Of a DNA stretch of 64,000 bases, positions 40,600 through 51,759 are shown piece by piece (positions within the stretch are counted from its first letter, which is position 1; each line of letters starts with the position of its first letter). The translations under genes and the position numbers were made by a program. Under the pieces are notes generated by a model that did not search any database, was not told the origin of the DNA, and saw only the letters and a program-made list of their open reading frames with translations. Origin of the DNA: Rhizomucor pusillus (Eukaryota; Mucoromycota; Mucoromycetes; Mucorales; Lichtheimiaceae); NCBI GenBank assembly GCA_900175165.2, contig FWWN02000610.1, forward strand, positions 90,235 through 154,234, read 5' to 3'.

Positions 40600-41200
40600 A
40601 GCAGTTTGGAAAGATGTAACAAGCACCATTTCCGCTTTACTGACAGAAATGTTACTTTGTCTTAATCTACATGGAAATTTTTAGATGTTCTTACTGCAGG
40701 TCGCTCGGCATGGCTGTGAGCTATGTACGATCAATCTTTTGCGTAATTAAAAATGCGCTCTGCATATGATGCTTTCAATTCCATGTCGCTTGTATTATCT
40801 ACGGTAAGTTGCGCAACGCGTAGGGAATGGCTGAATCATGGTCCTGCATCTATTTTTGGCGCATGATAATGCTGCGCGTTCCCGAGAGTGTCTGTGCGCC
40901 ATGTGTGACAGAAGTGGTAAAAGTCCGCGTTTCCCAAAGCAGTGGCACCGTCGCTAATGGGAGATGCTGTAAATCACTGCGTCACAGGAATATTTAAACA
41001 CATTTTTGATAATTTCCTATGTGCAAGCAACCAAGTCCACTTTACAATCCTGCAATGCAGGATACTTTATCATCGCTCTGTTTTCTTTTTCCAAATTATA
41101 ATAATTATTGTAACAAGAATGCAATATAGACAAGATGATGGTGCAAAAAAAAGGAAGGTATGGAACGCATAATCCTTTCAAGAAGTCAGGAAAAAAGATA
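40600..41200. other. intergenic region, nothing recognised
   Basis: AT-rich sequence between the decayed cysteine-rich copy and the 3' end of the histidine kinase. No gene or RNA feature is supported. Confidence 0.4.
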
Positions 41201-44200
41201 TCAAGAAGGAGGGCTTTTACAATAGCGTCGCAATGCTTCTGCTAGCACTTTTTGATTCAATGGCTTGGTGAGGTACTCGTCCATGCCGGCTTTCATGCAC
41301 GTTTCGCGCGCACTGTCTTGGACATCTGCAGTCAAAGCAACTATCGGCAGCCGCTCTTTTCTATTTCCTTGTATTTCGAAATTACGTATACGCTTTGTCG
41401 CTTCGACACCATCACACTGTAATTATCACAAAGGCTTAAAATCAACCATTGTCCTTCCTTCCAGTTACTAGGTTTGATCCTTACCTTTGGCATGTGATGA
41501 TCAAAAAATGCCATCTTGAAGTGTCCCGGCGGATGCTTCGTCCAAGCTTCGACAGCCTCCAGACCATTGTTTGCGCATTCCACTTGGAATCCCAGGCGTG
41601 TAAGTTGCTTGTATAGAAGCTTTTGGGCAACAGGATTATCTTCTGCAGCCAAGATATGCATTGTCCCAAACAGCTCTCGTTCTTCCGGCGTGATAGCATC
41701 GCTGGAAGCTTTATTGTCATTTGTTGAAGAGCCGGCACGTTTGACTGGTTTGGGCGTCGGTGGAGAGGCTGACGTTTCTTGCACCATATCAACCATGGTC
41801 TGCAGAAGCTTTTGCCGACGTAATGGGACAGCTAAGCGCACTACTGCTCGTCGGTTTGCACTCGGTGCCAGAAGTGGAAGATGCACTTGATCGCCTCCAA
41901 ATCCACTGGGATAATGCATGATGATAACGCACCTGGCATGCTGCAAGAAGGTATTCATCTCTTTGTACCAGACCTCGAATTCCGGATCATGTGTCAAGAA
42001 AAGACCAACGATAATAACCGGATAATGTGTTGCTTTGTTGTGGGCGATATCGTCTATCTTTGAGATGCCATCTACCGGTATGCCGGGAAGCATGTGCCGT
42101 ATCATGGTTATCGTTGACGTGCGGAGACCTGCTACAAGTACTCGAGTATCGCGGAGCTCGTTCAAAAGACTGGCTACAGCGTTGTTGCGCTTCAACGATT
42201 GGTCTTGGACTCGTGAAACACGGATAGTGAAATGGAAATTGGAGCCTTTGCCTGGCGTACTTGTGACATCAATTCGACCTGACATGAGCTGTACTAGCTG
42301 GAGACAAATAGAAAGACCTAGTCCGGTACCGCCATATTTGCGTCTAAAATGTATAGATTAAAAATAGGTATACTCGTGTAATAACAATGACTAGGCTCAC
42401 GTAGTGCTTCCATCCACTTGGGAGAACGGTGCAAATAGGACCTTGCGCTGATCTTCGCTGATACCAATACCAGTATCCACAACCTCAAAAAGCAGAGCAA
42501 CTTTGTCATCGCTATCTTTCCTGCTGTTGCGTTTGTCAACTGAACAGCGAACAAAGATCTCGCCCTCATTTGTAAACTATGACCATATTAGATCATTGAT
42601 TATCAAAAAGTAATGCAGCTGCCACGTACCTTTATGGCGTTTCCGAGCAAATTGATGATGATCCTGCAAAATTGGCACAGTTTAGGATATAAAGAATATA
42701 TTCGCAGATCTCGCGCATTAGAACACTTACTGTCTCAATCTGTTGCCGTCTGCAATGACGACAGACGGTACGTCATTTCCAATAGTGTAAGTGATATTAA
42801 TTCGCTTCTGTATCGCCATGGCCATCAGCATTTCAATGACGTCCGCTACAATATCTTCCACGACGACAGGCGATAGGTCAAGAGATACTTTGCCGGCTTG
42901 CAGCTTTGAAAAGTTGAGAAGATCATCGATAATCTGCAGCAGTATTTCGCAAGATTCTTTAGCGGTCTTGACTAGATCACGCTGTTCAGGGTCTAGCTGC
43001 GTCTCAGCAAGCAACGATATCATGCCATAAAATCCAGAAAATGGTGTACGTATTTCGTGGCTCATGTTTGCCAAGAATATTTCACGCAACCGCGTTGCTC
43101 TATCGGCAGCTTCTTTGCTCTTTCGAGCATCCTCCAAAGCTTGTTTTTGCATCTCGATCATCCTTGGAATTGCCAACATATTAGATTATCAAGCTTTTCC
43201 ATTTTACATATTTGTAGAATATTTACCTCATGTTCGCCATGGTTACACGCTGCACGGACTTGAACAAAAAGGCATTCGTAATGGAAATACCCATTTGCTG
43301 GCATAGGAGACTGAGCACAGTAACGTGCCGCTGTGTAAAGATACCCACAGCACCCTCTATGAATAGACAACCGGCAAGAGCAGCCTTGTGTATGATAGGC
43401 ATGCAGATAACAGACTTTTTGCCCACCCTTTCAAACCATGGTCCAACAGCAAATCGAGTATCGGTGGAGACATCTTGCACAAAAATACTTTCGCTCGTAT
43501 GGATCGTGTGGTGAATTATACGCGTGGAAACAAGGTCATCACTTTCCGTTAGCGGCCGGGGAGGATCATACGTTGTAGATCCTTCGTGTTGACTGCCGTA
43601 AGCGCACACACCAAACTTGTCCTCCTTCACGATAATGGCACCGCAATCTGCCCCGGAGTTTTCCAGAATGATACTCATCATGGAAGTCAGCAAACCATCA
43701 AACTTGACCTCTGAGGACATGACTTGGGAACTATTCAAAATGGATGCCATATCCAGCTATGCAATCGAAGTTAGCGTCAGAATATGGGCCTGGAATGTCA
43801 ACGTCTTATACATACGATATCCAATGTCAACAACGTTTGTTCTGTTGTAACTGGCGGTATATGCTCAGACGAATAGGGTTCGTTCAGTGCATTGTTATTT
43901 CCGAGCGAAGAAGTGCTCCAGGTATTTTGAGGGCCCAAGAATGGGAAGGGATCTGTTTGTACTCCCATATCGAGTGACTCCGTCCGGTCATCGTTGTATA
44001 GCGTCAACAGTTCATTGTATTTTGCGCCGAGATGTCGTGCCTTGCCATAGGAACCATGGTTCACATACAGCTCAATCGCCTTTCATTGTATTAAAAATCA
44101 CGCAGCGATATTGATATCTTTTTGATTCCATTATATTACCTTACATATCAGTCCATATGCCACATTCTTCATTCCTACGCGGTCATAGAATCCGCCTGCG

Positions 44201-47200
44201 TATTCATGAGCGACAGCGAGTTCAAAATACCAATTGCCTTCGCGGGCCTGATTGATGGCATCCTCGTATAGGTGGCCCACTCTGACAATGTCGACAGAGT
44301 CATAAGTGGATTCCAGCTCTGCTTGCACTAGAGTCCAGAACATGATGTAGTTGATACGACTGTGCTCAGCCCATTCATAGATAAGTGCCTGATTTTCGCG
44401 GACGCGCTTTAAGAGTTCTTGCCGCTGGTCAGGATCGACACCTCGCCGCAGCTTTTCCAAAATCGCCAGAGAGTGATACGTTGCCATCATACGAGTATGC
44501 CGATGACACGGGTGATTGTGGATAGTCTCAAGGCAAGTATAACCAACCTTGATAGCCTCTTCGTAATGCCCGTAAAGAACAAGCGGGATCATCTTGAAGG
44601 AATCATACCAATTCATAGGCACTTCCGGGTTGGCGCTCTGCTTGCAACTCTCAGTTACAAAATGTGCATCGTTAAAGCCGTCATTCCCGTCAAAGACATT
44701 TGGACTATCGTAGAACGTATGGCCTTGGAGAGCTTTGATGACTCGGATGATGGACATGACAAGAGTGTTGGTATCCACGGATGCTGACCATGAGTGAATA
44801 TCTTCAAAACTTGTCTCGGCTTCGTGAAGTGCTTCAGACAAGCTGTGGCCCAATGTAAACATTGATGTCACAATATGCAACTGCGCAAAAGAAGCATAGA
44901 TCCGATCGCCGGCAGATAGAGAGAGCTGCAAATTGGTGCGATAATATGGTAACGCTTCTTTGTGGTGATATTTCCACATTAAACAGAAATTGGCATATAG
45001 GAAATATGCGCGCCCTTTCTCATAATTAGTTCCGTACTTGTTAGCCACTTCGACGCCAAGCGCACCCAATTCCTGACATGTATGTGTTAATAGAAATGAA
45101 TACCTGAAGAGAATAAATCTAACTCACTTCTCCAAAGTTGAATTGTTTGTAAACCTCGATAGCAGCCATGCCCACAAAAACAACAGCGACACCCGACGAC
45201 GACGTCATTCCCTTGGTCAACGATAGGTGAACAGTGCGACATGCCCAATAAAACATCTCTCGCTGATTGCCTAGCCAATAAGCTACAGTGCACCTGTATA
45301 AGCAATGTCAATAATTGATCGAGCACAAAGTAAAGAAAAAAGGTTCAAAACCTACAGCTCTTCCAATACATTCATTATAGCTCTGAGCTTCACATCCTCA
45401 CAGAAAGCGATCTTGGTGACTTGATCAAGACCAACTTCCAGTAGAGTCTTCTTAACAAGAAGGAATTCCTGATCGAGTTCTTCCGAGGTAGTCTTGAACT
45501 CAAAGTGTTCAATACCGAGCTCCTTTAAGCATCTGTGGAGCGCATTGCGGCCTTCTACGTGCATTTGCCGGCCGAAATAATACTTGGATTGGATACGATG
45601 CGCGTTCAAACGGTCAAGTGGATCCCGCACATGCTGGAAAATAATCTCAAGCAGATCCTCCGTTTTTCCATATTCACCAACGACCGAGCTCAAAGATACT
45701 GCGTTGCTGTATAGATGGAGTGTTGTGACGTATTCGTCGCACTCCCAAGCGTTTGTCGTATCCGTAAGATCAATAGCTGCCATGTAATAAGCATACGACA
45801 TACTGTGTGCACCGGATGATCGCGCCTTGTTGCCAGCTTCAATGAATACTTGTCGATAAGGATGCTTGACCTCCTGAGATTTTACAAGCTCCATGCATTT
45901 AACAAGGTGGTCAGCGATGAGGAAGATATCTTGTTCCTTCTCTTTTAATAAATATTGCGCAATCTTCATATGGATGCGCGCACGAGTTTTTGGGTTAGCA
46001 AGCTCCATTGCTGCTTGTGATATCCGGTCGTGACTCCATTTGAATTCATCGCTCTCAATTGGCATGATGTATCCTTCCTGTAAAACTGCCTGCAATCCAT
46101 TGATAGGGCTTCTACTTGATAAGGAGGAGCCGGACGTATCGCGATTGAAATTCGGTTTTCGGCGGCGCATAATTCCTTTCTGCGTGCTATCACCGCCAGA
46201 TTGCATTGATAATTTAATCAACGGATGCAAGGATTGAATGGATGTTCCGCTGTCGTCAGACGGTTCTTCGATAGTTGGTAAAATCCTGTTGCGCGCAGTT
46301 CGATTCGACGCATCACTGCAGACACTGCTTCCGTTGCTGTGCACACTTTCATTGCCGTCATCGCTATCCTCGGGGTCAGAAGCAAGCATAAGATCTTTAA
46401 CCGTGTTCCATGAAAAGGTGTCGCCGATAAATGAGGCCCATTTGAGTATCATTTGACCATCCCTTGGTAGTTCTTTCAGTCGCTCTACTAGAAATCCAAT
46501 GTCCAGTTGCGAGTCCTTGTATAAACCGGTTGAGTCGTATAGCCCAGCTTGTTCGATTTCCGCAAGATTGTAATCCCACTCGTTTTGCTCCCAATTGAAG
46601 AATATCAGTTTCTTGCGTTCAAGAGTCCGCAGCAACTGTGCTATGTAAAATGCATTTCCTTGCGTCTTTTTGTGGATTGCCTTGGCGAGCGGGACGACGT
46701 TATCCCTATTGGCTTCCCTGGACCTATGCAGTGTGTCACAGAGATAATCGACGAGCGATTCAAAGTCCAAAGGTTCGATTTTGATGAAATGCAGTGTTGC
46801 CATATCGTGTTCAAGCAAGTGAGCCAGACGAGGATCAACCTCTTGGTCACGATATGCTGTAAACAACAATATCTTCACTCGAGAGACTACCAGAGACTCA
46901 AGGAGCTCGACGGACGGCTCATCTGCTCGGGTTTCGGTAAGTTTAAAATCAAAAGGGATTAAATCAAGTCTTCATTTAGGTTACCTGCTTGATGAATATC
47001 GTCAAAAAACTATACAAGATGTCGTCAGTAAATGATAGTAGCAAGTTAATATATATATTACTGACCAGAGTAGTCATGCGCCAAAATGTAATTACGCGGA
47101 AAACTTCGACAAACAAGTTGTGAAAACGGATCCGTGTTTCGACATTGTCCATATGTATAACATCGATTGTTTCAGTGACTTCAATGCTAGGGTCCAATAA

Positions 47201-49364
47201 AGGCCGTAATTCAGGAACGACATCTGCTAGCAGAGGTATGTTGCAAAATTGGGTACCCAAAGAAGATTTGAGATGGTCGTAAAATGCATTAATTTCATCT
47301 TCAGGCTCCGAGAGGATTTGTTGCAGAATCTGTGATAAGGAGCGCAATGCACCTCCATAGGGTATTTTGGCCCTACAATCGAACTTTACTGTTGCTACGT
47401 AACTAAAGTCTACAGTTAGCAAATCAAACTGCAGGATTGAAGTCAAACATGCAGCAGGATACCTACCCACTTTGACGCGCGGTTGTCATGACTGCATTGA
47501 AGACCGTAGACTTTCCTACGCCACCGGGACCATACACAGCGACTATGGTAGTATTCTGCTTTGAATTTACAGCTGCAACGTGACGACTGTTGGCACTTGA
47601 TACATCGCTGCTATCAAGAGCACTGCAATAGCTGGGGGACGCAGTTGATTTGGTCCCTGATACGTCGCTCATCGAATCGCCAGTGCTGTCATTGTTACTG
47701 TCTTGGTTGCGGGCTGCGGAATTTGAATTGGTTGCGTAGGATGATGATTTTCCATGTAATCGAGATCTGGTCGATTTGTAAAGACCGACAAATCGCTCGA
47801 TGATGTACGTCATTTCGGAGATCACGTTCTGCCGTCCATAAATCGATTTGGGCAGCGTAAAGATGGATGCAATGTCACGCTGTGCCAGCGGGAACGGTGG
47901 AATAGACTGCAAAGAGATACATTAAAATTCGAGAGAAATTTAAGAGATACTTACTGTCCTTACCTCGACAGCGTTTTCTGGAGCAGCAGTCAAACGTCGC
48001 AGACATTCTTTCAAATCTTCCCGTACACCGTGGGCACTGCTATACCGATCGTCGGGGGTCTGATTTGAGACAAGGCAGTAGTGTCAAGGACTTGCTCGGT
48101 GATTTGCAATGTAACGTTGCACGCGACTAACCTTATTTGTCATCTTTTCAATGATGCGAGACAGAACTTCTGGCACATCCAGTTGCAGTTCATGGACGTA
48201 GATTATTTTTCGGCTTAGAATTCCATTAATAATCTCCAAAGGTCCTCCATCGTACGGGTTGCGTCCGGTGAGCAGTACAAAGAATACAACACCCAAAGAG
48301 TAAATGTCAGTTTACTGTTCAGGGGCATAAGTCGTTCGTCCGGTCTGTTCTGGGCTCATGTATACAAGCATACTCTGCAAAGTATTCAGCGATTCCTTTC
48401 TATTTACAGTTTTACGCCAGCCTTCGCTCGTCAAATAGGTTTCCAGTGATTTGCTGCTAGCTCCAAAATTCCACATTTTGACACGACTGTTATCATCGCC
48501 GCTCCACTGAAAAGCTGATAAGCGGACCTCGCCGTGTACAATATTGTGACGATGGATGAACTCGAGGCAATCCACACATTTAATAGCGAACCGTAGGAAG
48601 GTTCCGAGATCGTAAGCGGGTATATTGGATGCCGAAGAGTTGATATCGAAGTGGTTTTGATGATGCTGGACTGCATTGTAGTGCCGCATTCGCAGCCAAG
48701 CAGCCGGAGGATTGCTTTCACTGCTGACGCTTCCCCCAGAAGAGCCCTGGTCGCTAGTACTACCTCCTCCTCCCATCCTCACTGATAATTCATCTGATGA
48801 TCGACGATCGGTCAAAAAATGTTGTCCTTCATCAGCATATATCATTACCGTGAGTCCGCTCGGTAGATTGATATATTCCAACGGGCGTACTAACAGTCGG
48901 TTAGAAGATGCTGTCTCCTCCAAAAATGATATCAAAATTTATACCCAAATATTCGCTTCCATCCGGTAGCTGGTATAATCGTTTCATAATATAGTATTCC
49001 CTTTCCAGACGTAGAGAATTATGTGACACTTTTGCCACGACAGCCTGCTTGTTGGATATCCTGAGTCGAGGGTAAGTACATGAGCAGTAACAGAGACCCG
49101 AGAACGCATATGCAATTACTTGTATCCATAAACGATGTCGATATCTTCTCCGAAAGACAGGGCTGGAGTCGGGGCTGCTTTGAAGTGGTAGCCGGGAATG
49201 TGCAGAGCACCAGCCAGGACAGTCGACAATGCGGAATTGTCGATCGCCGATCCACTTGAGCCGGAGACAGACATTAGCGGAAAAGAGATCTTGTCCGTAC
49301 TTTGACGTTCGTCTTTCGTAACTTTTGATATCGGAAAGGAGGCGCGTCTATGGCAATGTTTCAC
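41201..49364 (-). CDS. hybrid histidine kinase (kinase-like + AAA + GAF + HisKA + HATPase + receiver), with in-frame stop
   Basis: A gene of about 8 kb with many short introns, resembling fungal stress-sensing CHK1/Mak-type kinases. From the N-terminus, a Ser/Thr-kinase-like domain (about 48940-48080) reads [10 protein letters not shown] where HRDLKPEN is expected and WNFG instead of DFG, so it is probably a pseudokinase. An AAA/STAND ATPase follows with Walker [10 protein letters not shown] (47530). Next come a long helical region (46.9-44.1 kb) and a GAF domain (43750-43223). HisKA has phospho-acceptor MSHEIRTP (about 43060). The HATPase has [16 protein letters not shown] and [11 protein letters not shown]. 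The C-terminal receiver has AAEDN and phospho-acceptor FFDHHMPK, ending YLTKPL. Signalling would pass to an HPt protein. A TAA at 48312-48314 interrupts the kinase-like domain in frame. The start is provisional; an ATG near 49274 (MSVSGSSGS) is an alternative. Confidence 0.8.
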
Positions 49365-50423
49365 TCAGGCACTGGCTTGGGCTTTCTCGGGGTGGTGGAG
49401 GAAGGAACCTTGCCTCACCTGTCTGAGTTCAACGTGGTAACTTAAGATAGCCAACAAAAGGGCCGTGGAAGCAGAAAACGAGAGGAAGCCAGCAACGTGA
49501 GCCGAGAAAAAGGGGGGATGCGCTCGCCCAGTTTGCTGTGTGCGTTACCGAAAGGAAAAGGGGTACCGAAAGGAAAAGGGGATGTACGTGGCGTGGGGGG
49601 GAGCAACAGAAAACAAATCAAGCAATTGGATCACAGCTTGAACNNNAAAAAAGCATCGCACCGATCGTCGTCGCTTCGGGTTATTTTTTTTTTTCTTCCT
49701 CTTTCCAGAAACCGCTGCTATTCTACGTAGTCGAGTAGTGGATAGGATGCATTGTTGTGCTAGTATCTTACGTTACCCTGCATGTTTTCTGAACCAGCGC
49801 CTGAGCGCTGCATGGATGGTCGTACCTCGCTCAGTCGGGTCGAGTCTGGTGATGGTGTCATTCTCACAATGACCCCATCCCCGGACTTGCGTGCTGTCCT
49901 TAAAAGAAATTTGGTTCACTGGAAATCCTCCTCACTTATTCGACTGGTTGATTCACCCGTATCATAAATCTATATAGAAATTAACTTCTCTCTATCCATA
50001 TCACATGGGACCAATGGCTAGAGTCTTAAGCTACAGACCCCGAAACTACCACCTTGAGTAATGCTCTCCGGTCGCTTGGAAAACATTTTTCGATTTGCGG
50101 ACCTTGGATCGAAAGATGTTGTAGCACAACAACGCGTGTGACACGCATGGATATTCATCCATCTATCCATGCTCGCGTTGGATTACGAAAAAAGCATGCA
50201 GATGTTCCCAGCATGCTCTAGAAACCGGTAAAGAAGCAGGAACACGACAGAAATTCATTGTTACAATATGTCAGGGAAACAATAAGAAAATTCATGCACA
50301 ATGATGTATATATTTTGATGGATGTCGGGAATCGGGGGATCGTAGATTTTGCTGCTGACAGGTGGTAGCAAGCTATAACAACAATGATTACATTGACGAT
50401 CTTCATTGGTAATGGCCGGCAGC
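49365..50423. other. intergenic region with an assembly gap
   Basis: Contains three N bases at 49643-49645 beside a poly-A/poly-T-rich stretch. A direct repeat of about 17 bp (TACCGAAAGGAAAAGGGG type) occurs twice in tandem at about 49546-49580. No gene is supported. The missing remainder of the neighbouring NUP93 gene might have been lost or misassembled here. Confidence 0.45.
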
Positions 50424-51212
50424 TACTATCCGTGACATGTCAACTTTTGATTTTGAAAGGTTCAGCGAAGCTTGGTCTGAATTGTCAATTGTTTGTCGAC
50501 CACCCGACAGCGTCGTCCGCAGTCCATTCCAGCTCGCCTGGAATTCTTGATCATAGTCATCTTCAGCCCCATTTATTGCCTGATACAGAACATTTTTGTT
50601 TTCGTTAGCACCTCAAGCAATGTACAGCAATGCCGGTGAGTAATTCTACCTCCTGCTTGCCATCCATAATCGCATCCACTATGGTATCTGTCCGCCTTTG
50701 TGCAAAGTATCCCTAGAGAACCAGAATCAGCACGTGTAATACTTTCGATGTTTGTGCTTTCTATGCCATACTTCAATGTCTGTATCTTGTATAGGCTGGC
50801 GGCTATCTGCAGCCGCGCCAATGTGGATCGTGCCCAGATCGCGCATCAACACGGGAGTATTGACACCACCTTTTGACAAAAAGTAATGTCTACACGATGC
50901 TCAATAACTAGTCTACCATTGCTTTTCTCAATTTCATGTAACGTACGCTTTGACATCGGCGTCAGGGTCGCTGATGTCCGAAACTTTGGACGAGTACTTT
51001 TTCAACTCTGAATCCAACGTGTTGAATCCTCGTTCAAGATGCGGTAAGCCTTTAGGCTGTATTCTGTCGCTAATGAGCTTCGATCTTGCAGCTACATGTT
51101 GCAGCAAGGACGTTGGATCTGTCGATTTGTCTCCTTTGTCAGTGTTCATTGGCGTAGTGTTTGTAAACTGGATTGAAAACTGCCCGACGACTGAATTTTG
51201 TACCTCAACCAT
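50424..51212 (-). pseudogene. N-terminal fragment of nucleoporin NUP93/NIC96
   Basis: Exons 51212-50947, 50889-50772, 50712-50650 and about 50571-50424 join in phase. Readable motifs are LLQHVAARSKLISDRIQ, LPHLERGFNTLDSELKKYSS, AHYFLSKGGVNTPVLMRDLG, then QDTDIEGYFAQRRTDTIVDA and FQASWNGLRTTL. This order is that of the N-terminal coiled-coil part of NIC96/NUP93, the linker nucleoporin of the inner pore ring. About 200 codons are present, where the family has roughly 800 or more. After KVDMSRIVAAGHYQ the frame stops. I find no continuation of the alpha-helical solenoid before the next gene. It is therefore a truncated gene, or one interrupted by an assembly error. Confidence 0.65.
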
Positions 51213-51759
51213 TTTCTAAGCGCGAAAGCGGTTCTCGTTTTATTAAGCAACATACTATATAATGTTGCTGTCAAGGAAAATTAGATAGTTAAATATTTTG
51301 TGTATTTTCAGGACTGACTCTGAGATTAGCAGCATACATCTTCGAGGAACCCTCCATCGGTGGGCATGAAGTCTTTTGAAGACAACAAAAAAATGCATTG
51401 CATACAGCACTCTTAATGTCGAACATGGATGGAACATATCAGAGAGTCTAGTTGACAATTTTTGCCAGAGTCTAGTGGACGTACTGTATTGCAGGCTTTG
51501 CATACAACTCATCAGAGGATAAGGGTAGCACAGTAGTAAAATGTTTACCAGAATCGTGATGTTAGTTTTTCTGCTTCTTTCACGCTAAGCTGCGGCCGGA
51601 CGTCGCAGCAGGATGGAAACTGGGATCAGTTGATTGTAACCTTTTAGGCGCAGCAAAACTAAGCCCAAATTTTCTGTCGTGTCACTTACGCAGGATATAT
51701 AAATTCTTATTCTTCCTTGTCATTTTTTTTGTCAACCTTCTTTTTCTTCCCTTTTTTTC

